DNA of 5,301 bases, from NCBI GenBank assembly GCA_947588795.1, contig CANPZJ010000055.1:1-5301 (forward strand), given 5' to 3'. Both the position numbers and the translations under genes were made by a program. The notes under the pieces are model-generated. The model saw only the letters and a list, made by a program, of their open reading frames with translations. It was not told the DNA's origin and did not search any database. Origin of the DNA: an uncultured Bacilli bacterium (GTDB lineage Bacteria; Bacillota_I; Bacilli_A; RF39; UBA660). This document shows, in pieces, positions 1 to 5,091 of the stretch (position 1 is the first letter of the stretch; each line of letters starts with the position of its first letter).

Positions 1-678
1 TTGAATGCATACTGGATTATTTATTTTTACTCCTAAAGATGAATCTTTAACTGCTCTTATTAAAACCAAATATGGATTACTATCCTCTTTAGTTTTAATA
101 AGGCAAATATTTTTAACATTTAATTTATATTTACTACCTAATATTATAATTTCATCTAGTCTATCAGTGCGATGTACTAAATAAAATTCTCCCTTAGTAT
201 TTAAATGTTCACTTGCTATTTTAAAAATATCTTCTAAAGTAACTTTTATCTCATGTCTGGCAATAGCTAGTTTCTCTGTTTCATTTAAATATCCATTATT
301 TTTAACTTTAAAATATGGGGGATTACAAGTAATTATATCATATTTTTTATAATTTACGTAATTATTAATTTCTTTAACATCAGCATTATAGACAGTTATT
401 TGTTTATCTTTTTTATTATATTTAATACTTTCGATAGCCAAATCAAAAATATCCTTTTGAATTTCAAAAGCATCAATTAAAGCATTTGTTTTAGTAGATA
501 ATATCAATGGTATAGAAGCATTTCCTGTACATAAATCTAAAATACTAGTTGTTTTATTTGTTATTTTGACATATTCAGCAAGTAAAATAGAATCTAGAGA
601 AAACTTAAAACCATCATTATATTGATATATTTTTAAATTTTCATAATCAAATAAATCATTTAGAACTGCGTTTTTCAT
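1..678 (-). CDS. trmN6: tRNA1(Val) (adenine-37-N6)-methyltransferase TrmN6/YabB family, 3' end cut by window
   Basis: SAM-dependent N6-adenine methyltransferase. The family methylates A37 of tRNA(Val) in E. coli; the exact tRNA target here is inferred. The frame is open for 226 codons from ATG at 678 to the window edge with no stop, so the C-terminus lies outside. Seen in the translation: the start MKNAVLNDLFDYENLKIYQY; the substrate-side FSLDSILLAEYV (about residues 26-37); SAM motif I LDLCTGNASIPLIL (47-60); the catalytic N6-adenine motif NPPY (119-122) followed by FK; the family signature AIARHEI (about 138-144); and an HRTDRLDEI segment (about 169-177). Comparison with B. subtilis YabB (about 245 aa) suggests only some 10-20 residues are missing. 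The start overlaps the end of ricT by 23 bases and has only a weak purine-rich upstream stretch, so translation is probably coupled to ricT. In B. subtilis yabA lies between these two genes; here it does not. Recognition of the family is firm. Confidence 0.93.
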   Translation of the reverse strand, partial: MKNAVLNDLFDYENLKIYQYNDGFKFSLDSILLAEYVKITNKTTSILDLCTGNASIPLILSTKTNALIDAFEIQKDIFDLAIESIKYNKKDKQITVYNADVKEINNYVNYKKYDIITCNPPYFKVKNNGYLNETEKLAIARHEIKVTLEDIFKIASEHLNTKGEFYLVHRTDRLDEIIILGSKYKLNVKNICLIKTKEDSNPYLVLIRAVKDSSLGVKINNPVCIQ

Positions 679-1444
679 TTTTATTAAAATCTATTTCTTC
701 TTTATTACTACCTACTAAAACTTTACATTTACGATTTAAAATATCAACACTTACGACATTACCTTTACCACTTGGTGTATTTATTTCATCACCAACTAAA
801 GGTAGTCCTTTACTACACTCTAGATAATTTTCATCTTCATATTGTAAACAACATAAGAGTCTACCACAAACACCATTAATTTTAGAAGGATTTAAGGCTA
901 AATTTTGATTTTTAGCCATATTCATCGAAATAGCATCAATGTGATTTAAAAATCTAGCACAACAAAGTCTTTGTCCACAAACACCAACACCATCTACTTC
1001 TTTTGCTTTATCACGTGCACCAATTTGGCGTAGTTCAATTCTAGTATGATAAATTCCAGCTAGTTTTCTTGCAAGTTCACGGAAGTCTACTCGCTCATCT
1101 GATGTAAAAGTGAATAGTAATTGGGAACGATCAAAATTAAAATCAGCATTAATAACATTCATATTTAATTCTAATTTTTTAACTAAATCTTTGCATTTAT
1201 CTAATGCTTCACTACTTTCTTTAAGTAAATCTTGATAAATTTTTTCGTCATCCTTAGTGGCTATTCTTATAATATTTTTATATTTATCTTCATTTGGTGT
1301 TTCATTAACTAAATTGTTTATTTTACCATATTGTTCACCTTTTTCAGTTTCAACAATAACATAATCATTTACTTTTAAATTATCTTCACCATTGAAATAA
1401 TAACTTTTACCATTGTTTTTAAATATAACACTATAAAGTTTCAT
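656..1444 (-). CDS. ricT: RicT/YaaT, PSP1-domain Fe-S subunit of the RicAFT (Y) complex
   Basis: Cytoplasmic protein of 262 aa, close to B. subtilis YaaT (275 aa). In B. subtilis RicT works with RicA (YmcA) and RicF (YlbF) as an Fe-S-containing complex needed for RNase Y-dependent mRNA maturation and for competence, biofilm and sporulation. Seen here: an N-terminal beta-rich PSP1 region (VIFKNNGKSYYF, then VNDYVIVET and YGKI); a central FTSDERVDFRELARKLAG and TRIELRQIGARDKAK stretch (about 114-148); and two cysteine clusters, VCGQRLCC (C156, C161, C162) and VCGRLLCC (C193, C198, C199), separated by MAKNQNLALNPSKI. The cysteines are the expected Fe-S ligands, all present. The ATG lies inside the 3' end of holB (14-base overlap) and is preceded by GGAAGG about 8 bases upstream, a good ribosome site. 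The stop is TGA, read here as a true stop. Partners RicA and RicF are not in the window. Confidence 0.95.
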   Translation of the reverse strand: MKLYSVIFKNNGKSYYFNGEDNLKVNDYVIVETEKGEQYGKINNLVNETPNEDKYKNIIRIATKDDEKIYQDLLKESSEALDKCKDLVKKLELNMNVINADFNFDRSQLLFTFTSDERVDFRELARKLAGIYHTRIELRQIGARDKAKEVDGVGVCGQRLCCARFLNHIDAISMNMAKNQNLALNPSKINGVCGRLLCCLQYEDENYLECSKGLPLVGDEINTPSGKGNVVSVDILNRKCKVLVGSNKEEIDFNKNEKRSSK

Positions 1445-2300
1445 TATTGATACCTTCCATTTCTAATACCATTTTATCAAGTAATAAATTAACATTAACG
1501 TTGTATTGCATTTCAGTTAAGAGATTTATTAGTAGATTTACTTTCTTTTTTAAATTTCCAATGGATAAATTACTTAAGAAATTAAATCTTTCTTCTTTAA
1601 TTATATCACTATTAAAACGACTATTTAATTCTTTTTGATAAATAGCTAAACATAATTGTAAATTTTTTTTGATATCATCTTTCTCTAAATCTCGTAAAAT
1701 TTCGTTAGTTAGAATTGATTCTTTTGTATTATTTTCAACATTTTTTAGATATTTTTCTAATAAATCTAAATGTTCTTGATATTCACTTTCGGATAAATTA
1801 TATTCTTCATTTACTGTATTTTCAAAATCACACTCAATTATTTGACAACGACTTTTAATAGTTAGCATCACATTATCTTTATTATTTGTTATAAAGAAAC
1901 CAATAACATTACCTTCAGGTTCTTCCAAAAATTTAAGCATTGTATTAGCAGATTCTTTATTCATTTTTTCAGCATTCTCAATAATGTATATTGAATCTTT
2001 CGTATATTGTGAATCTCTTGAAAATAGATGTTTTAATTCCAATATTTGTTCTTTTTTAATAAAAGCACCATCTGGTACGATTACTTTTAAACTAGGTAAA
2101 TTATTTAAATCAATTAAATGACATAAAGAACATTTATTACAATTATCACTAAACTCTTGAACGCAAAAAATGTTCTTTATAACATTTATAAGAACTTCAT
2201 GACATTTTTGCACATTATTTGTTGAAATTAAATAAGCATGAGCTAATTTTTTTTCATGATAATAGGCAATTAGATTTTCTAACTCACTACTTACAAGCAT
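1431..2300 (-). CDS. holB: DNA polymerase III delta' subunit (clamp loader)
   Basis: Encodes 289 aa from ATG 2300; an upstream in-frame TTG at 2333 lies inside bofA, has no clear ribosome site and precedes the conserved N-terminus, so it was not used. Delta' is the stator of the clamp loader that places the beta clamp on DNA, working with DnaX and HolA (delta). Seen: LAHAYLI (19-25); four cysteines C46, C54, C57, C60 (C-x7-C-x2-C-x2-C, zinc module); IVPDGAFIKKEQI (74-86); SIYIIENAEKMN (103-114, remnant Walker B); NTMLKFLEEPEG (119-130); SRCQ (150-153), the conserved SRC motif; and the C-terminal YNVNVNLLLDKMVLEME. No P-loop is present: the position after HAYLI reads STNNVQKC with no G-x4-GK. 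Delta' is known to function without ATP hydrolysis, so this does not argue against the call. The start follows bofA by 7 bases and the end overlaps ricT. In B. subtilis holB also precedes yaaT, but tmk, darA and yaaR lie before it and are absent here. Confidence 0.94.
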   Translation of the reverse strand: MLVSSELENLIAYYHEKKLAHAYLISTNNVQKCHEVLINVIKNIFCVQEFSDNCNKCSLCHLIDLNNLPSLKVIVPDGAFIKKEQILELKHLFSRDSQYTKDSIYIIENAEKMNKESANTMLKFLEEPEGNVIGFFITNNKDNVMLTIKSRCQIIECDFENTVNEEYNLSESEYQEHLDLLEKYLKNVENNTKESILTNEILRDLEKDDIKKNLQLCLAIYQKELNSRFNSDIIKEERFNFLSNLSIGNLKKKVNLLINLLTEMQYNVNVNLLLDKMVLEMEGINNETL

Positions 2301-2303
2301 AAA

Positions 2304-2309
2304 CCTCCT
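2304..2309 (-). promoter_or_regulatory. holB Shine-Dalgarno with very short spacer, overlapping bofA stop
   Basis: AGGAGG lies on the minus strand with only three bases (TTT) between it and the holB ATG at 2300. The bofA TAG stop supplies its first two bases plus a G, so the ribosome finishing bofA stops on the holB ribosome site. No alternative in-frame ATG, GTG or TTG follows closely, so 2300 remains the best start despite tight spacing. Confidence 0.7.
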
Positions 2310-2493
2310 AATTAATAATATAGAGGATCGCAAATAATGACATTAAACCAGGTACTCCTAAAAAAGAAGTAATACCAATTGTAAGAATATTTATAGGTAA
2401 ATATACACCAACATTTTTAAGCATAACATCAATACCATAAATAATACCAAAAGCAAAAATTATTTTTTTTAAGACAGTACCTAATTTATTCAT
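2308..2493 (-). CDS. bofA: BofA-family small membrane protein (pro-sigmaK processing inhibitor family)
   Basis: A 61-aa hydrophobic protein. In B. subtilis BofA sits in the outer forespore membrane and inhibits the SpoIVFB protease that activates sigma-K; the role here is inferred from family only. Seen: a first hydrophobic segment (about residues 8-32, LKKIIFAFGIIYGIDVML onward) and a second (34-60) containing the family hallmark: P33-I-N35-x-x-T38 followed by FLGVPG (44-49) and LFAILYII. I start it at ATG 2493 (MNKLGTV), which has GGGTGAT about 7 bases upstream; a GTG at 2505 would add four residues (MIFL) but would lie within that ribosome site. It follows recR by 41 bases and precedes holB by 7. 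The position directly after recR matches B. subtilis, apart from yaaL, which is missing. Presence of this family does not prove that the organism sporulates. Confidence 0.85.
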   Translation of the reverse strand: MNKLGTVLKKIIFAFGIIYGIDVMLKNVGVYLPINILTIGITSFLGVPGLMSLFAILYIIN

Positions 2494-2516
2494 CAAAAAT
2501 ATCACCCACTAAATTA

Positions 2517-2532
2517 TATTTCCTGGGAAATA
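2517..2532 (-). repeat. small inverted repeat (hairpin) in the recR-bofA gap
   Basis: Immediately after the recR stop the minus strand reads TATTTCC-CA-GGAAATA, a perfect 7-base inverted repeat, realistically a 6-bp stem with a CCAG tetraloop in RNA. It is not followed by a run of T, so it is not a standard intrinsic terminator. It may be a processing or mRNA-stability element, or chance in AT-rich DNA. Confidence 0.45.
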
Positions 2533-2534
2533 AT

Positions 2535-3137
2535 TTATTCGGAGATTTTTTTACGATCTTCTAATGCTTTATCCAATGTAATAATATCTAAATAGTCTAT
2601 TTCAGCACCCATTGGAATACCATAAGATAATCTTGATATCGTTACATCTTTATCTTCAAAAATTTTTTTAATATACAAAGTAGTAGTTTCACCTTCAATT
2701 GATGATTTTAGTGCCAGTATTAATTCTGGATTTTTTAAACTATCTACTCTTTTTACCAGTGATGATATATTAATATCTTCAGGTCCTACACTATCCATTG
2801 GCGAAATAAGACCATTAAGGACATGATATACACCTTTGTAATTACCGACCTTTTCAAATGAAAAGACACTTTTATAATCTTCAATTACACATATTAGCTT
2901 CTTATCACGATTAGGGTTACTACATATATCACATATATCATTTTCAGTTAAATTACCACATATTTGGCAATTTTTTAATTTAATTTTAGAATCGACAATA
3001 TTTTTGGCAAATTCTTTGATTTCGTTTTCCGGTAAATCTAAGGTTGCTAATGCCATTCTTTCCGCTGATTTATCACCAACTCCTGGCATTTTTTTGTAAA
3101 AATCAATCAATTTTTGTAACAAACTTGGATATATCAT
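2535..3137 (-). CDS. recR: recombination mediator protein RecR
   Basis: Full-length RecR of 200 aa (family usually 195-200). RecR acts with RecF and RecO to load RecA on SSB-coated single-stranded DNA gaps. Domains in order: N-terminal helix-hairpin-helix KMPGVGDKSAERMA (16-29); four-cysteine zinc finger C57-x2-C60-x8-C69-x2-C72; Toprim domain with ICVIEDYKSV (82-91, acidic E86-D87), YKGVYHVLNGLISPMDSVGPEDI (100-122) and SSIEGETTTLYI (145-156); C-terminal SRLSYGIPMGAEIDYLDIIT, then KALEDRKKI. The usual ATNPNIEGE-type Toprim stretch reads ALKSSIEGE here. The gene begins one base after the ybaB stop (TAG-T-ATG) with no strong Shine-Dalgarno, implying translational coupling to ybaB, its usual partner in many bacteria. 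The stop is TAA. Confidence 0.97.
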   Translation of the reverse strand: MIYPSLLQKLIDFYKKMPGVGDKSAERMALATLDLPENEIKEFAKNIVDSKIKLKNCQICGNLTENDICDICSNPNRDKKLICVIEDYKSVFSFEKVGNYKGVYHVLNGLISPMDSVGPEDINISSLVKRVDSLKNPELILALKSSIEGETTTLYIKKIFEDKDVTISRLSYGIPMGAEIDYLDIITLDKALEDRKKISE

Positions 3138-3138
3138 A

Positions 3139-3438
3139 CTACATCAAACCATCCAATGCACCAGCGTATTGACCTAATTTTTCAGTCATTGCTTTATTAA
3201 TTTGAACAAAAGCATCTTTTGTTGCAATTTGAATCATGTCTTCTAAAATTTCTTTATCATCATCAGTAATTGTTCCTTCTTTGATAATTTTTACACTTTT
3301 AATTACTTTTCCACCAGTAAATACTACTTCAACCCATTCAGATTTACCAGTAAACTCCATTTTTTCTAATTCTTCTTTTTTAGCAGTTATATCTCTTTGC
3401 ATTCTTTGTGCTTGAGCCATTAAATTTTGCATATTCAT
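3139..3438 (-). CDS. ybaB: YbaB/EbfC family nucleoid-associated DNA-binding protein (YaaK)
   Basis: A 99-aa protein of the YbaB/EbfC family: small dimeric proteins that bind DNA, coat the nucleoid and are nearly always encoded between dnaX and recR. Seen: an N-terminal amphipathic helix rich in M and Q (NLMAQAQRMQRDITAKKEEL), the strand segment WVEVVFTGGKVIKSVKI (35-51, the typical G-x-x-V-x-S-V/I-x-I core), then ILEDMIQIATKDAF (64-77), a conserved helix, and a glycine-containing tail GQYAGALDGLM. Two starts compete. ATG 3444 adds M-F and lies only 4 bases after GGAGG; ATG 3438 lies 10 bases after it. I prefer 3438 because 4 bases is unusually short, but 3444 (101 aa) cannot be excluded. Role in binding is from family knowledge; the recR coupling is seen in the sequence. 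Confidence 0.95.
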   Translation of the reverse strand: MNMQNLMAQAQRMQRDITAKKEELEKMEFTGKSEWVEVVFTGGKVIKSVKIIKEGTITDDDKEILEDMIQIATKDAFVQINKAMTEKLGQYAGALDGLM

Positions 3439-3446
3439 AAACATTT

Positions 3447-3455
3447 CACCTCCTT
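3447..3455 (-). promoter_or_regulatory. strong Shine-Dalgarno of ybaB overlapping the dnaX stop
   Basis: AAGGAGGTG on the minus strand is a near-perfect match to the 16S rRNA 3' end, and its first two A bases are the last two of the dnaX TAA stop. It serves ybaB starts at 3444 (spacer 4) or 3438 (spacer 10). Overlap with the stop codon suggests handover of ribosomes from dnaX, while its strength suggests ybaB is made in excess of DnaX, as expected for a nucleoid protein. Confidence 0.8.
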
Positions 3456-5040
3456 AAATTATCTCTACTTTACTTTTATCAAATACATCATTGATAGCAA
3501 TATTATCATCTACTTCTTTAACTACTTCATCCATCAACTTATATTGTACTTTATTTTTAATGTTTACAATATATTTTTCTTTTTCTTTTTGCCATCTACT
3601 TTCCGAAATAAATATTAATTTATATTGCTTATTTATCTCGTTTTGAATAGATTCTTCTATTGTGTTAAGCATATTATTAGCAATATCAATATTATGTTCA
3701 TTTTTACAAGTTAGAATAAGGTTAGTATTGGAAGCAGCTACTACGGTACTATCTAACATAATTGCTTTTATTTTACCAGTTATATTTATTGATGAAGAAT
3801 AATTATTTAAATTATCTTTTGCTTCTTCCAAGTATTTCTTTTGAGCTCCAACAAAACAATTATTTATTCTTATATCAATTAGTGAATTATCAACTTTAAT
3901 TTCTTCATTTTTAATTTTTTCTTTAGATGTTATTTCTTCTGGAATTTCTTTTGATTCCTCAATTACTATAGATTTTTCTTGTACTTCTTCTTTCACTACA
4001 TTTTTTTTACTATCATTTGTTTCAAAAAAATCTAATAAGTACATTTCTAATATTGTATAAGCATCAACATTTATATTTATTTTTGTTAAACTCTCAGCTA
4101 ATTTTAAAACTAAATTTTTATAATCCTTATCATTTAATCTTTGAATTTTACCATTTAATTTTATGTGTTTTGCTTTTTTACTAGCAAACATAATTATTTT
4201 TTTTATAAGTGTTTTATAATCAACTGATCTCATTCGATAATCATTTATTATTTCTAAACATTTATTAAAATCATTATCTTCTATCGTATCTAAAAAATCA
4301 TTGATACTCTTTTGTGAGATTGTTTTTATTTGTTTTTCTATTAATTCTAAAGTTATTTTTTGATCATTTTTTGATAATTGATCGAGTAAACTTAAGGAAT
4401 CACGCATTCCGCCATCAGAAAGTTCAGCTATTTCTTGTAATGCTTCATCTTCAATATCAATATTTTCTTTTTCACATACAGTTTTTAATCTATTTACAAT
4501 GTCTTCAATTTTAATCTTTTGAAAATCAAATCTTTGACATCTAGATAATATGGTAATAGGAACATTTTCAATATTAGTGGTTGCTAAAATAAATATAGAA
4601 TGAGCTGGCGGTTCTTCTAATGTTAAAAGTAAAGCATTAAAAGCACTAGTTGATAACATATGAACTTCATCAATTATATATACTTTATACTTACCATTTG
4701 TTGGAGTAAGTTTAACATTATCAATTAATGTTCTTATTTCATCGACACCATTATTTGATGCAGCATCTATTTCAATAATATCAGGATTTTCTGCAAAATT
4801 AAGGCAAAAATCACATTCGCCACAAGGATCACCGTCTTTAGAATTCAAACAGTTAATTGCTTTAGCAAATACTTTGGCTGTGCTAGTTTTGCCAGTTCCC
4901 CTAGGACCTGAGAATATATATGCATGAGAAATATTTCCGTTTTTAATAGAATTTTTTAAAGTCTTAATAATATAATCTTGACCAACTATATTTTCAAAGT
5001 CACTTGGACGATATTTACGATATAAAACCTTATAATTCAT
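3454..5040 (-). CDS. dnaX: DNA polymerase III subunit tau/gamma (DnaX)
   Basis: A 528-aa AAA+ clamp-loader ATPase that forms the DnaX-delta-delta' complex and, through its tau C-terminus, tethers the polymerase. Seen: LYRKYRPSDFENIVGQ (6-21); Walker A GPRGTGKT (45-52); zinc module C64, C73, C76, C79; IDAASNNGVDEIR (91-103); Walker B VYIIDEVH (120-127, D124-E125); LLLTLEEPP; SRCQRF (166-171) carrying the arginine finger; the AAA+ lid LSDGGMRDSLSLLDQLS; domain III to about residue 340 ending in AYTILEMYLLDFFE. A charged E/K-rich linker (about 345-385) follows, then a C-terminal tau-type region (about 388-528) much less conserved than the rest. Catalytic residues are intact. ATG 5040 has AAAGGA 7 bases upstream. 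The upstream neighbour tadA and downstream ybaB-recR match B. subtilis order. An A8 run at codons 345-347 could support a shorter gamma form. Confidence 0.97.
   Translation of the reverse strand: MNYKVLYRKYRPSDFENIVGQDYIIKTLKNSIKNGNISHAYIFSGPRGTGKTSTAKVFAKAINCLNSKDGDPCGECDFCLNFAENPDIIEIDAASNNGVDEIRTLIDNVKLTPTNGKYKVYIIDEVHMLSTSAFNALLLTLEEPPAHSIFILATTNIENVPITILSRCQRFDFQKIKIEDIVNRLKTVCEKENIDIEDEALQEIAELSDGGMRDSLSLLDQLSKNDQKITLELIEKQIKTISQKSINDFLDTIEDNDFNKCLEIINDYRMRSVDYKTLIKKIIMFASKKAKHIKLNGKIQRLNDKDYKNLVLKLAESLTKININVDAYTILEMYLLDFFETNDSKKNVVKEEVQEKSIVIEESKEIPEEITSKEKIKNEEIKVDNSLIDIRINNCFVGAQKKYLEEAKDNLNNYSSSINITGKIKAIMLDSTVVAASNTNLILTCKNEHNIDIANNMLNTIEESIQNEINKQYKLIFISESRWQKEKEKYIVNIKNKVQYKLMDEVVKEVDDNIAINDVFDKSKVEII
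4001..4008 (-). other. A8 tract at the domain III/linker border of dnaX, possible slippage site
   Basis: Eight A residues on the coding strand encode K345, K346 and the first two bases of N347, exactly where the conserved domain III ends. One extra A in the mRNA shifts into a frame that adds 13 residues (CSERRSTRKIYSN) and stops at TGA; one fewer A gives an immediate TAG after K-K-M. Either would produce a gamma-sized protein of about 347-360 aa. Thermus dnaX makes gamma by slippage on an A9 run. Other A8 runs exist in this window, so chance is a real alternative. Confidence 0.3.
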
Positions 5041-5061
5041 GATGATTTCCTTTCATCTTTA

Positions 5062-5090
5062 ATTATATCAATTTTATCCTCATTTTTAAA
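5062..5090 (-). promoter_or_regulatory. candidate extended -10 promoter upstream of dnaX
   Basis: In the 51-base tadA-dnaX gap the minus strand carries TG-A-TATAAT, a perfect extended -10 (hexamer at 5067-5062, TG at 5070-5069). A poor -35-like TTTAAA (4 of 6 matches to TTGACA) sits at 5090-5085 with a 17-base spacer. Transcription would begin near 5055, leaving a leader of about 15 bases with the dnaX ribosome site. This would make dnaX the first gene of the operon. In AT-rich DNA TATAAT is frequent; the TG and the placement are what raise it above background. Confidence 0.5.
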
Positions 5091-5091
5091 G

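Noticed and set aside
656..658. Possible use of TGA as tryptophan (Mycoplasma code)
   Set aside because: The two Trp codons checked, in dnaX and ybaB, are TGG, and the TGA at the end of ricT falls where the protein should end; reading through would run into trmN6 sequence in the wrong frame.
1447..1638. Plus-strand open frame of 63 codons
   Set aside because: Lies wholly antisense to holB, low-complexity F/L/I/S composition, no homology recognised.
2301..2333. Upstream TTG start giving holB 11 more residues
   Set aside because: It lies inside bofA, uses a rare start with no clear ribosome site, and the extension includes the translated Shine-Dalgarno (Arg-Arg from AGGAGG); ATG 2300 fits the family N-terminus.
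2513..2518. TATAAT on the minus strand upstream of bofA, as a possible promoter
   Set aside because: No -35-like sequence at 16-18 bases (candidates read CGAATA or GAATAA) and no TG extension; TATAAT is common by chance in such AT-rich DNA.
3427..3618. Plus-strand open frame of 63 codons rich in F, I and Y
   Set aside because: Antisense to the end of dnaX and start of ybaB; its composition is what reversed AT-rich coding DNA gives.
4197..4204. Second A8 run in dnaX as a slippage site
   Set aside because: It falls inside domain III (around residues 279-282), so truncation there would give an incomplete clamp-loader subunit; more likely just Lys-Lys-Ile codons in AT-rich DNA.
4314..4514. Plus-strand open frame of 66 codons
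   Set aside because: Antisense to the conserved AAA+ part of dnaX; hydrophobic low-complexity product with no recognisable family.
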